From: Entamoeba invadens IP1 | Lineage: Eukaryota > Evosea > Mastigamoebida > Endamoebidae | Length of the DNA stretch: 64,000 nucleotides | NCBI RefSeq assembly: GCF_000330505.1 | Contig: NW_004440095.1 | Location: 63,785 to 127,784 of the forward strand | Direction: 5' to 3' | In this document: positions 55,059 to 64,000 of the stretch, one piece after another | How the letters are laid out: every line of letters begins with the position of its first letter | Numbering within the stretch: the stretch's first letter is position 1 | Translations under genes and position numbers: made by a program | Notes under the pieces: generated by a model | What the model was told of the DNA's origin: nothing | What the model saw: only the letters and a program-made list of their open reading frames with translations | Database searches by the model: none

Positions 55059-58000
55059 ATGTCAACATATGATGTCGTAATTATTGGAGCGGGCTGCGTT
55101 GGGTCCTTCGCTGCCTTAGAGTTTTCCAAGTACAAGAACCTCAAGGTTGCTTTGCTTGAGAAAGCAAGAGATGTCTCCACTGGAGCTACTTCTGCCAACT
55201 CTGGTATTTGCCACTGTGGTATTGATACCACTTTGGAAACTCTCAAGGGAAGACTTGTAGTCAGAGGTAACACTCTCATCCACGAATTGCATGAGAAGCT
55301 CAACTTTGGTATGACCAACTGTGGTGAGTTGATGGTAGCCAAGTCTGAGGAAGAAGTGCCTCATTTGAACAAGTACATGGACATTGCTAAGACTAAAAAC
55401 GTGCCAGTTGAACTTTGGGACTATGAAAGAGTTCACAAAGAAGAACCAAAGCTTGGAGAGAACATTAAGGCTGCTATCTGGTGCCCAACTACTGCTGTAG
55501 TCGATCCGTATGAAATGACAATTGCTGCTGCTTTAACTGCTAAAGCCAATGGTGTTCACGTCTACACATCCACTGCTGTATCTGGTATCAAGAAGATAGA
55601 AGGTGGCTATGAAGTCACTGCTGCCAATGGAAAGACTTTCAAAGCAAAAGTCGTCATCAATTCATCTGGTGTCTTTGCTTCAGATGTCTCCAACATGTTG
55701 TACCAAGCCGACTTCCATATCACTGCAAGAAAGGGTGAGGAGTATTTACTCGACAAGAAGTTGAAAGGAATTGTGAAGAGTGTGATCTTCCCATGCCCAA
55801 CTGGTGTCACCAAAGGTACTTTGATTATCCCAACAGTCGATGGCACAGTCATGGTCGGTCCAAATGCAGACAACCAAGACTCGTACACTGAGACTTCTAC
55901 TACTGGCGCTGCTATGAACAAGATCTTTGATTTGGCAAAACAATTAGTTCCAACTATTAACAACATGGAAGTCATCTCCGCATTTGCTGGACTCAGACCA
56001 GCTATTGTTGAGAATAACAACGATTTCATTATTAGAGAGAATGAGAAGTTCCCAGGCTTCATCGAAGCCGTCGGTGTCCAATCCCCAGGGTTGACTGCAT
56101 CTCCAGCCATTGCCGAGTACATTAAGGGGATCTTTGAAGAGTCTGTCAAGAAGAACCACCCAGAACTTAAGCTTGAGAATAACACTGAATTCAAATACGT
56201 CCCACTCTCTACTAAATTTAGAAATATGAACGACGCTGAAAGAGCTGAAGCTGCTACTAAAGACGCTGCTTACTCTAAGATCGTCTGTGTCTGTGAACAA
56301 GTCACTGAAGGTGATGTCAATGCTGCTATTGATGAAGGAGCAAGAACAATAGACGCTGTTAAATTGAGAACTAGAGCTGGTATGGGGAGATGCCAAGGGT
56401 CTTACTGCACTCCACGTGTCATGGAGATTCTCTCAAAGAGACTTGGGATCCCAATGACTTCTGTTTCCAAGAGCATCTGTGGCTCTGAAATTGCGCCGTA
56501 TGCTGTCGGCAAAGAAGAGAAACAAGTGTGCAACGACAATGAGTATCCTGCTTGGGAAACAACACCAAAGCCACATGTTAAGAAGCCGACCAATGATGTT
56601 GCTTGTGAAAGAAAGGAATTTGATATTGTAGTAGTAGGTGGAGGACCTTCTGGTCTTGCTGCTGCTAAAGCTGCACTTGACACAAACAAGAGTCTGAAAG
56701 TCGCTGTTATTGAAAGAATGGACAGAGTCGGTGGTGTCTTGTTGCAATGCATTCACTCTGGATTTGGTCTTGGAAGATACGGAGAAGAACTTTCCGGCCC
56801 AGAGTATGCCTATAGACTCGGTGAAGAAGCCAAAGCTGCTGGAGCCGTCTGTTTAGTCAACACATATGTCACTGATGTTGAGAATACCAATGATGAGTAT
56901 CTTATTAAGGCTGTAGTCTATGGTACTTCCCCCGTCCAGATTCATGCCAAGAAGTGCATCTTCACTGTTGGGTGCAGAGAAAGAAGCAGATTTGGTATTA
57001 AGATTGCTGGTACAAGATGTGCTGGTGTCTTAACAGCTGGTCTTGCACAAGCCTTAGTGAATTACAAAGGGATTCTTCCAGGCAAGAGAGTCGTGATTCA
57101 AGGCTCTGGTGATATTGGACTTATCATGGCAAGAAGAATGACACTTGAAGGCGCCAAAGTACTTGGTGTCTATGAAATCTGCCCGAAGATCTGTGGTCTT
57201 CAGAGAAACGTCGTCCAGTGCTGCAAGGACTTTGATATCCCAATCACACTTTCTACTGTGGTGAATAGAATCAATGGAGCCCCACACTTGACCTCAGTCA
57301 CTATGACTAAAGTCGATGCCAGATTTACACCAATTCCAGGCTCTGAATTTGACATTGAATGCGACTGCTTGTTACTCTCAGTTGGTCTTATTCCACAACC
57401 AGACTTGACTGTTCAAGCTGGACACAACGTTGGATTGAATCCAAGAACTCGTGGACCATTGGTCGATGGTTTCAGATGTGTCGAAAAGGGAATTTACGCT
57501 GCTGGCAATCAATTGCATGTCCATGATCTTGCTGATGAAGCTTCTAATGAAGGAGCTATTGCTGGTGAAGCTGCTGCTTTGTCCATTGGAGGCGAGAAGG
57601 AGACATTGAAAGTTATTCCAGCCAAGGAGTTACTTTACTGTGTTCCAGATAGAGTCTGTGTTGTTGAACAAAAGCAGAAACTTTCCTTCAGATTTAAGGA
57701 GGACTTTGGAAGCGCGACAGTCACTGCTAAAGTTGGTGATGTCGAGGTAGGAAAGAGTGAGATTGAACACGCTCTTCCAGCTGAAATGGGCCATGTCTGG
57801 GTCGATGCTCACGCTTGCAAATCTGGCGAACAAGTCACTTTGTATGTTGAGGCACATCCTCATGAGGTTGTTGCCGCACAGACTGAAGGCGAGTTGGTCA
57901 AACACATGAACTGCATTGTATGCCCAAGAGGTTGCCCAATTGAAGTCAAGATCGACACAAAGACTAATCAAATCACTTCCGTTAAAGGAAACTCATGCCC

Positions 58001-58265
58001 AAGAGGTGATGCTTATGTCAGACAAGAACATATTGAGCCATTCAGAGTCTTCTCTACTTCTATGCCAGTCGTTGGTGGCGTTCTTGAAAGAGTCCCATGC
58101 AAATTAACTAAGCCAGTCCCAAGATCTAAGATTATGGAAGTCATGGCACAAATCCATGCTCATGAAGCTATTAAGGCTCCTATTACTAAGGGACAAGTCC
58201 TTATGAAGATTCCAAAGATGACGGACATTGTTGCTTGCTATCCAGTCACTGTCATCGAGGAATAA
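55059..58265 (+). CDS. Fused FAD dehydrogenase / BFD-like [2Fe-2S] / NAD(FAD)-oxidoreductase / DUF1667 protein
   Basis: This 1,068-residue protein joins modules that are separate proteins in bacteria. Residues 1-375 form a GlpA/LhgO-type dehydrogenase with an FAD-binding VVIIGAGCVGSFAALEFSK. Residues about 405-455 form a BFD-like [2Fe-2S] domain (IVCVCEQVTEGD and GRCQGSYC). Residues about 521-860 form a pyridine-nucleotide-disulphide-type oxidoreductase with DIVVVGGGPSGLAAA and a second Rossmann motif, VVIQGSGDIGLIMA. Residues about 950-1068 form DUF1667 (CIVCPRGCPI and SCPRGDAY, four Cys). The bacterial three-gene set is thought to oxidise glycerol 3-phosphate or a 2-hydroxyacid anaerobically and pass electrons to a nicotinamide or other carrier. 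That role is inferred here. Codon use is strongly biased, as expected for an abundant enzyme. Transfer from an anaerobic bacterium is likely. Confidence 0.88.
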   Translation: MSTYDVVIIGAGCVGSFAALEFSKYKNLKVALLEKARDVSTGATSANSGICHCGIDTTLETLKGRLVVRGNTLIHELHEKLNFGMTNCGELMVAKSEEEVPHLNKYMDIAKTKNVPVELWDYERVHKEEPKLGENIKAAIWCPTTAVVDPYEMTIAAALTAKANGVHVYTSTAVSGIKKIEGGYEVTAANGKTFKAKVVINSSGVFASDVSNMLYQADFHITARKGEEYLLDKKLKGIVKSVIFPCPTGVTKGTLIIPTVDGTVMVGPNADNQDSYTETSTTGAAMNKIFDLAKQLVPTINNMEVISAFAGLRPAIVENNNDFIIRENEKFPGFIEAVGVQSPGLTASPAIAEYIKGIFEESVKKNHPELKLENNTEFKYVPLSTKFRNMNDAERAEAATKDAAYSKIVCVCEQVTEGDVNAAIDEGARTIDAVKLRTRAGMGRCQGSYCTPRVMEILSKRLGIPMTSVSKSICGSEIAPYAVGKEEKQVCNDNEYPAWETTPKPHVKKPTNDVACERKEFDIVVVGGGPSGLAAAKAALDTNKSLKVAVIERMDRVGGVLLQCIHSGFGLGRYGEELSGPEYAYRLGEEAKAAGAVCLVNTYVTDVENTNDEYLIKAVVYGTSPVQIHAKKCIFTVGCRERSRFGIKIAGTRCAGVLTAGLAQALVNYKGILPGKRVVIQGSGDIGLIMARRMTLEGAKVLGVYEICPKICGLQRNVVQCCKDFDIPITLSTVVNRINGAPHLTSVTMTKVDARFTPIPGSEFDIECDCLLLSVGLIPQPDLTVQAGHNVGLNPRTRGPLVDGFRCVEKGIYAAGNQLHVHDLADEASNEGAIAGEAAALSIGGEKETLKVIPAKELLYCVPDRVCVVEQKQKLSFRFKEDFGSATVTAKVGDVEVGKSEIEHALPAEMGHVWVDAHACKSGEQVTLYVEAHPHEVVAAQTEGELVKHMNCIVCPRGCPIEVKIDTKTNQITSVKGNSCPRGDAYVRQEHIEPFRVFSTSMPVVGGVLERVPCKLTKPVPRSKIMEVMAQIHAHEAIKAPITKGQVLMKIPKMTDIVACYPVTVIEE

Positions 58266-58481
58266 AGTAAATAAGACCTTCCATTACCTTTTAGTTCTTT
58301 TTTAATTATTTTTTTTATAATAATAGTTTCTTGTTGATACAAACATTGTTTGTTAAAAATAAATTAACTAATAATAATACTTGATAAATTATAATTTATT
58401 ATTAGTTATTATAATTTATTAAATATTATTATTAGAATGAAAACGGGAAGAACCTATTATAATAAGAAGCAGTGTAATAAA

Positions 58482-59970
58482 TCAATTTAACCAATTTATA
58501 TCGAAAATAGCATCGAGATTTTGTACGACGGAGAACGCAAATAAGACAATAGAAACAATGAGGACACACCACGCGAGTCGCGTTGAGCTATAAACTCCTG
58601 AGAATAGTGTCTGCGATGTGTGTCTTCCGAATTGTGTTCTATACGTCTTCTTAGAGAATATCTGAAACATTGCTGGGAGGATTAAGATGAGGACAAAACC
58701 AAATATTCCAGTGAGTCCAAAGATCTTTGATAAATCTGCTTTTATACAGGCTAACACAAGTGGAGGAAACGCCGCAAGACACTTTGCGGAGAAGCTGACT
58801 TTGTTTGGGTGGGTGTTATCAGAGTTCAGTTGTGAGATGTTTGAAGCTAACGTTGCGGAGACTAAAGGATACTCCGACGTCAAGTTGACAAGGGGGAACA
58901 TCAACACGATGAATTGTATTAAGTATCCATACCACCGAATTTTGTGGTCTGGACAGATACCAAACCCGCCGTCACAGCCGGTGTACTCCAACCAATTACT
59001 TGTGATGGGGGACACCGTCTTTTTTCCGAAGCATAGAGAACATATTAATCCCAAGACTGTATATACAGATGTTGCTGTCAAGAGTGTTATAAATATGATC
59101 TTCTTTAGTTGCCTCTTATCTCTGAGAGGTGCGACGATTTCAGGGATGTTGTGGTGACACGCCAAGGAGACTGAAATGATAGAAAAAGCCGTTCCGAAGC
59201 CGGAGATGTTGAAGAGTGTGTTAGGGTCGATGATCTCTTCATCACTTCGAGTTGGCGTTCGCGAGAGAAGACTAATGAATGAAGTAAACACCATCAAGAA
59301 GATCGCCGCAAAACGGTAGAGAGTTAAAAACTTCTGGACAAAGGCCTGCTCTGCAATTTCCATGAAAGACATTGGAAGGACTAGTATCGAGAAAATGACA
59401 AGGAACCCTAAGTAAGTGACATGACATCTATCGAACCAAGCCCATTCGCCTATATTAGCAGAACATGTGCCATACGCGGGAAAGATGTACTTCCACGCTA
59501 ATAACGTTGTTGTAGAGGAAAAGATCGAAGAGTACATCCATAACGCACCAACACAAAAGAAAGACAAAACAGTGATCACAAAACGCTTACCCATCGGCCC
59601 AAAGTATGTATAGCCCATCTTTGTCACAGACGATGGCACTGTTGTTATCTGCGTGATCGGACGGCCTTCAGATGTTAGGGAATTCAGTCCACACGTCCGG
59701 GCTAATGACTCTAACATCCAAAATGCAGTCACACTACAGAGAGCAAAAAAAGTTATTGACATCAAAATGGCGAGTAATATCCCACTCGAGCGAAAGGCAT
59801 GTGGAAGACCAAATACACCGGTTCCGACTATTAGTTAGGTGTCGGTATGTATATAGAACATATGAAGACAAACCAATAAAATTGATGAGTATACTAAAAC
59901 ATGTCACACCATCATACAGTGGAACAGACTTCACAATTGGAGTCTCTTCAAATAACACAGAGTCCATCAT
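58482..59970 (-). CDS. Amino acid transporter, AAAP/SLC38-type, two exons
   Basis: I model complement(join(58482..59827, 59874..59970)), 480 residues and about 11 TM helices. Splicing out 46 nt rebuilds the family's first TM region, FSILINFIVGTGVFGLPHAF, which the unspliced frames split between two reading frames. Later features fit AAAP (amino acid/auxin permease): FSIISVSLACHHNIPEI in the middle and FPLVNLTSEYPLVSA towards the end. The family moves neutral or cationic amino acids across plasma or lysosomal membranes, usually proton-coupled. Substrate unknown. The MM start (59970) lies seven bases after a GAAC core. It converges with the oxidoreductase gene across about 215 bp of AT-rich 3' sequence. 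Confidence 0.85.
59828..59873 (-). other. Intron of the AAAP transporter gene
   Basis: This 46-nt intron is phase 1, with donor GTTTGT and acceptor CTAACTAATAG. The joined coding length (1,443 nt) is divisible by three. Confidence 0.85.
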
Positions 59971-60377
59971 TTACTAGTTCTTTAATAAGAATTTAGTTTG
60001 ATTTTATTAGAATAGTTTGATATATTTTAATTAGTTAATAAATTAGTATCATATTATATTATTATTTATATGGGTTAATTTAACTTGTTAATTAAAAATA
60101 TGTGTTAATTTTATTATAAATTACATTTGTTGTCAATTTATTTTAATAAATTTAAAAAATGGATACAACATTTTTATTATTAAATTATAATAATTTATAA
60201 TAATTTATTGTATTTTTATATTAATTAATGTAATTAATAAAAATAACTACAATTGATAAATTTATAAAAAAAACGGAATTTACAAGTTTTTGAATTTTTA
60301 AATTTTTAAATTCCATTTTGCAAATAAAAAATGGAAATAAACGCAAACAAGAAAAACCCTAAATACTTTTATTTACA
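59971..60377. other. Intergenic between divergent genes
   Basis: This AT-rich promoter region is shared by the AAAP transporter and the methyltransferase. No GAAC box is evident on the methyltransferase side. Confidence 0.4.
59977..59980 (-). promoter_or_regulatory. GAAC element of the AAAP transporter gene
   Basis: The minus strand reads AAAGAACTAGTAAATGATG, placing GAAC seven bases before the first ATG. Confidence 0.5.
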
Positions 60378-62009
60378 ATGAGTATTCCAATTGATATACA
60401 AAATGCTTCTGAAGACAAAATAACAACATCAAACGTTATACCACCAATATCAGAAAACGAACCAAAACCAATTCAAATGGAAGTTGAACAAGACACTCTT
60501 TCACAAAACATTCAAACAAACGTGAAAATTGAAAAAATTGAAGAGGGCAAAAATCAAACATCGACAAAATTAACTGACACCCAAGATGAGAAGAAATGTG
60601 GTGTGGTTAGACCGAAGCCCGCGAAGCCAAAGAAAGTATTGATACAACTAACCAAACGGAAAGATTACCAAGGGGTAGTAGAAGCAGTTAAATTTCCAAA
60701 CGAGGGTATAGTCTTACTTCATGGTCGTCGTGTTACAGTGAACAACGTCATTCCCGGGCAAGTTGTTCAATTCAATTTATTGAAAGTAGGTACGAGTAAG
60801 TGTGAAGGATACTTACAGAAAGTTATTAAGAAGAGTGACTTAGAGGATGTTGATAATGTGTGTAAACATAATGACGAGTGTGGTGGGTGTACATACCAGT
60901 CGATGGGATATCCCCACCAACTCAAATTGAAAGCGGACCAAGTTCAAAGGGTCTTAGAAAAAAAGGTCAAGGACTTTACATTTGAAGGGATTCTCCCATC
61001 CCCTGTAACAATTGGATATCGCAATAGAATGGATTTCACATTTGGTGATCGCATGAAAGGTGGGGAATTAGAGTGTGGATTACACAAGATGGGGCACTAC
61101 AATTCCACGATTACTGTGGACGACTGTAGAATAGTGGACGAGGACTTTATAACAATTCTCAAGTTCAATGTCGATTACTTCAGAAGACTCCACGTCGACT
61201 TTTATCACAAGAAAGAGCATAAAGGAGTGTTAAGGAATTTGATAGTGAGGAAGGCCATGAAAACAGGGGAGATCATGTGTGTCTTAATTACTACGACACA
61301 GATGTCGATTGATGAAGAACAATACAAAACGGCGTTGTTAAATTTGAAGCTAAAGGGAACACTTCGATCAATTATACATACGTTGTATGACTCACAAATC
61401 GATGAGTGTGGGAGTGAGAAGGATATTGTGTTGTACGGCAATACATATATTAATGAGGAATTGCTGGGGTTGCATTTCAAGATCTCACCACTGACATTCT
61501 TCCAAACGAACTCATTGGGTGCAGAAGTGTTATACTCGAAAGTTAGAGAGTTCATCCAGTCGACACCAAATGACACCGTCTTCGACTTGTATTGCGGGAC
61601 GGGAACGATCACACAAATCCTCGCACCCGTGTGCAAAGAGATCACAGGCGTCGAGATCGTCGAACGCGCAGTTGAAGACGCACGGAAGAACGCGGAACTG
61701 AACAAACTGAAGAATTGTAAATTCATTGCCGGAGACGTCTTAAAAGTACTTGACAGCCTTAAAGAACAAAAGCCGGGACTGATTGTGGTCGACCCCCCAA
61801 GAGGTGGAATCAATCCAAAGGCTCTGCAAAAGATTGTTGAATTTGGTGCTGAACGAATTGTGTATGTGAGTTGTATGCCAACTACTCTTGTTAGAGATTT
61901 GGAAAAGATGGAGAGCAGTGGGTATAAATTACAGAAGGTGTGTTGTGTGGATATGTTCCCAAACACTTATCACGTTGAAACTGTCTGCTTGTTGAATAAG
62001 CAAAAATGA
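60378..62009 (+). CDS. RumA/TrmA-family RNA (uracil-5-)-methyltransferase with TRAM domain and Fe-S cluster motif
   Basis: This 543-residue protein has an 80-residue polar N-terminal extension. A TRAM-like RNA-binding domain follows (about 96-138; EGIVLLHGRRVTVNNVIPGQ). A [4Fe-4S] motif CKHNDECGGC lies at about 162-171, with a likely fourth ligand in TVDDC near 250. The SAM-binding methyltransferase domain has FDLYCGTGTITQIL (about 400), VVDPPRGGI (about 470) and the catalytic Cys in YVSCMPTTLVRDL (about 500). Such enzymes make 5-methyluridine in rRNA or tRNA through a covalent Cys-C6 intermediate. The TRAM plus Fe-S layout is that of bacterial RlmD/RlmCD rather than eukaryotic TRM2, which suggests acquisition from bacteria. 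Target RNA unknown. Confidence 0.88.
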   Translation: MSIPIDIQNASEDKITTSNVIPPISENEPKPIQMEVEQDTLSQNIQTNVKIEKIEEGKNQTSTKLTDTQDEKKCGVVRPKPAKPKKVLIQLTKRKDYQGVVEAVKFPNEGIVLLHGRRVTVNNVIPGQVVQFNLLKVGTSKCEGYLQKVIKKSDLEDVDNVCKHNDECGGCTYQSMGYPHQLKLKADQVQRVLEKKVKDFTFEGILPSPVTIGYRNRMDFTFGDRMKGGELECGLHKMGHYNSTITVDDCRIVDEDFITILKFNVDYFRRLHVDFYHKKEHKGVLRNLIVRKAMKTGEIMCVLITTTQMSIDEEQYKTALLNLKLKGTLRSIIHTLYDSQIDECGSEKDIVLYGNTYINEELLGLHFKISPLTFFQTNSLGAEVLYSKVREFIQSTPNDTVFDLYCGTGTITQILAPVCKEITGVEIVERAVEDARKNAELNKLKNCKFIAGDVLKVLDSLKEQKPGLIVVDPPRGGINPKALQKIVEFGAERIVYVSCMPTTLVRDLEKMESSGYKLQKVCCVDMFPNTYHVETVCLLNKQK

Positions 62010-62595
62010 TTTTAGATTTAAATGGTTTAATACTATTATCATATAGTTGATGTTGTTAATTATTATAATAGTAATAATAAATTATTACTCTTGTATAAGT
62101 ATTGAAAATAGTATTATTTAACTATAATTGTTTTTGAAAAAACAATTTTTAAATAATTAAATTGAAATTATCATCAATTATAATAAGAAAAAATTATATT
62201 TTTTTAATTATTTTTACTATAAGATTATGAATTTTTTAGATAATTTTTTTCAAAATAACAAAACCTCAATATCTTTTTGAATCAATAAAATCTCTTTTTT
62301 AAACCATTTCTTTAATAATATTTAGAATAAAAAATAGTAAATATGACCTAGGCTTTTATTAAATACAATTTAGATTACAATTAAAAATTCAAACGTTTCA
62401 ATTTGAGAGAAGAATGAAAGAATAAAAAGTGATAAGAAATGACCAGAATGACACTCTTTGTTTTCCAGAATATGAGAAAAAGGGAGGAAACACCAGAACG
62501 AATAAAAACATCAAGAAATGACTTAAAAAATAGAAAAAATCTCCACAAGAAATGACAAGGATCATATAAAAAGGGTTTTGAACTCGAAAAAGGCA
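62010..62595. other. Intergenic upstream of Nbp35
   Basis: The left part is AT-rich 3' sequence of the methyltransferase gene. From 62400 the composition rises and the Nbp35 promoter follows. No other gene is visible. Confidence 0.45.
62565..62583 (+). promoter_or_regulatory. TATA-like box and GAAC element of the Nbp35 gene
   Basis: TATAAAAAGG (62565-62574) is followed by TTTTGAACTCG with GAAC at 62580-62583, about 13 nt before the ATG at 62596. Confidence 0.6.
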
Positions 62596-63594
62596 ATGAG
62601 TTGCGACAAGAATTGCGCTACATGTCCATCGAAGGGAGCATGCAGCCAACAACAACCAACGCCCGACACGTGTAGTCACAATTGTGATAGCTGTCCCTCT
62701 AAGAGCAGTTGCTCACAAGCTGGGAGTAGCGGGTGTACCCACAACTGTGCGACGTGTTCGCATAAAGGGAGTTGTGGTGGTGGGAGTGCTGGTCCTGATA
62801 TAGAGATGGACGAGATAGTGGAGAAGATGAAAGGTATTAAACACAAGTACATAGTTCTTTCTGGTAAAGGTGGAGTTGGGAAGAGCACCTTTACAACACA
62901 GTTTGGGTGGGTATTGTCTGAGGACAAACAAGTTGGTATTTGTGACTTAGACATCTGTGGTCCATCCATTCCACAAATGTTCGGACAAGTCGGTGTTAAT
63001 TGCACAGCGGGGATGACTGGGATCCAGCCGATTTATGTCACTGAAAATCTGTGCACGATGTCGATAGGGTATTTGACTACAACAGAAACAGCAATCGTCT
63101 GGAGAGGACCAAAGAAGAACGGCGCAATTCGACAGTTCTTACATGATGTCGAATGGGGAGATTTGGACTATTTGGTGTTCGATACACCACCAGGAACATC
63201 TGATGAGCATTTAACAATAGTCTCAATATTAACGAAATCAAATGTCGACGGTGCTATTATAGTTACAACCCCACAAGACGTGTCATTGATTGATGTGAGA
63301 AAGGAAATTAACTTCTGTAAGAAGATCGGTCTACCTATCATCGGTGTCGTCGAGAATATGAGCGGGTTTGTCTGTCCGTGTTGCCACAAAGAAAGTACAA
63401 TATTCCCCCCAACGAATGGAGGAGCTCAGAAAATGTGCGAGGAGATGAGCGTCAAGTTCTTGGGACGTATCCCTTTGGATCCAGTCATAGCAAGGTCTTG
63501 CGATGTCGGATCACCTTATTTCATCGAACACCCAGACGCTGATGCAACTAAAAGCTTCAAGGAGATTTATAAGCAAATCATCGCAAACATCTAA
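62596..63594 (+). CDS. NBP35: Cytosolic Fe-S cluster scaffold P-loop ATPase Nbp35 (NUBP1)
   Basis: The protein has 332 residues from the ATG at 62596; the frame is open to a TTG at 62578 but that is not a start. Nbp35 assembles [4Fe-4S] clusters for cytosolic and nuclear proteins. The Mrp/NBP35 ATPase has its deviant Walker [13 protein letters not shown] (about residue 89), [27 protein letters not shown] and the C-terminal cluster motif FVCPCC (about 261). The N-terminus, which in other Nbp35 proteins holds one four-Cys cluster motif, here carries three similar blocks: [28 protein letters not shown] and [14 protein letters not shown], joined by Ser/Gly/Gln linkers. In an amoeba with reduced mitochondria this pathway should be essential. 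Confidence 0.92.
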   Translation: MSCDKNCATCPSKGACSQQQPTPDTCSHNCDSCPSKSSCSQAGSSGCTHNCATCSHKGSCGGGSAGPDIEMDEIVEKMKGIKHKYIVLSGKGGVGKSTFTTQFGWVLSEDKQVGICDLDICGPSIPQMFGQVGVNCTAGMTGIQPIYVTENLCTMSIGYLTTTETAIVWRGPKKNGAIRQFLHDVEWGDLDYLVFDTPPGTSDEHLTIVSILTKSNVDGAIIVTTPQDVSLIDVRKEINFCKKIGLPIIGVVENMSGFVCPCCHKESTIFPPTNGGAQKMCEEMSVKFLGRIPLDPVIARSCDVGSPYFIEHPDADATKSFKEIYKQIIANI

Positions 63595-63936
63595 TTCATG
63601 AATTCTTTCGATTATCGTTATTCTAAGTGGATATCGCAACACTGTTACTTTACTAACCAAAAATTAGAATGTAACTATTTTTAACTATTTAGTTTTTCTT
63701 TAATAAATAACCTTAATTAAAAATATATAATATATTAATTAATATAAATTATATATCGATAGTATTTTAGTTATAATTAAACTATAATTAAACTATAATT
63801 AAACTATAATTAAATTATAATTTGAATGAAGAACAATAAGTTAAAAAAAGACGCGACTTCACTGAGAAGAGTAAAGTGCTTTATGACTTGATATTAATAG
63901 TAAAGATATTAACCCTAAAACTTTAAAAATAAAGAA
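63595..63936. other. Intergenic with AT tandem repeat
   Basis: This spacer lies between Nbp35 and the gene starting at the right edge. It contains the 11-bp tandem repeat listed separately. Confidence 0.45.
63770..63824. repeat. Tandem repeat, 11-bp unit ACTATAATTAA
   Basis: Three exact copies (63781-63813) are flanked by one diverged copy on each side. Confidence 0.85.
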
Positions 63937-64000
63937 ATGCCAAAGAAAGAGAAGGTGAAGAGAGTCAAAGGAGAGAAGTCAACAAAAAAGTCGAAAGAGA
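63937..64000 (+). CDS. Start of a Lys-rich protein, cut by the window edge
   Basis: An ATG at 63937 opens 21 codons to the window edge: MPKKEKVKRVKGEKSTKKSK and onwards. The extreme Lys content is like the tails of HMG-box proteins, ribosomal proteins or histone-like proteins, and too little is visible to choose. The context AAAGAAATG is typical for Entamoeba starts. Confidence 0.45.
   Translation, partial: MPKKEKVKRVKGEKSTKKSKE

Noticed and set aside
1..64000. CRISPR arrays, bacterial-style operons, riboswitches and rRNA
   Set aside because: None seen; the sequence is eukaryotic in gene structure.

Overview
The window looks like a scaffold of an Entamoeba genome, most likely E. invadens (the species is an inference). 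The DNA is very AT-rich. Genes are dense and mostly intron-free. The four introns I could place are short (46-113 nt), begin GTTTGT and end TAG or AAG, as in Entamoeba. Several genes carry a GAAC element just upstream of the ATG, and one has a box matching the Entamoeba TATA consensus. The families are also typical: BspA-type leucine-rich repeat surface protein, LRR dual-specificity phosphatase, BEACH and VPS13 giants, and an S41-like membrane protein. DNA transposons (pogo-like, piggyBac) and no LINE or SINE that I could recognise favour E. invadens over E. histolytica.

Layout. 1-13.7 kb: the 5' part of a VPS13-type lipid-transfer gene (minus, runs off the left edge), a BspA/Cys-rich surface protein, a decayed pogo-like element, an orphan gene, a CH-domain protein, an F-box-like/SPRY protein and a protein with 17% cysteine. 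15.9-23.8 kb: a two-exon gene for a BEACH protein of about 2,569 residues, followed by a 100-N assembly gap. 24.3-32.5 kb: compact genes for an S41-like membrane protein, a secreted orphan, a coiled-coil protein, a divergent eIF4E, an LRR-DSP phosphatase and the CAAX protease RCE1. 32.9-49 kb: a transposon-rich, gene-poor zone. It holds a 2.3-kb pogo-like element whose transposase is broken by a single stop codon, an 8-kb desert containing a 0.9-kb MITE that carries a GC-rich gene-like insert, one secreted-protein gene, foldback hairpins, a wrecked Ulp1-type protease and a frameshifted piggyBac transposase. 49.6-64 kb: dense again, with an ABCC transporter, a four-module FAD/Fe-S oxidoreductase, an amino-acid transporter, a bacterial-type RNA uracil methyltransferase, the Fe-S scaffold ATPase Nbp35, and the first codons of a Lys-rich protein at the right edge.

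The genes do not form one pathway. Two loose themes are membrane traffic and surface proteins (VPS13, BEACH, BspA, S41-like, ABCC, AAAP, RCE1) and iron-sulfur proteins (the fused oxidoreductase, the RumA-like methyltransferase and Nbp35, clustered in the last 9 kb). Gene models were refined by hand: non-ATG starts were moved to ATG, and spliced models were built for the BEACH, LRR-DSP, RCE1 and AAAP genes, each giving a length divisible by three.
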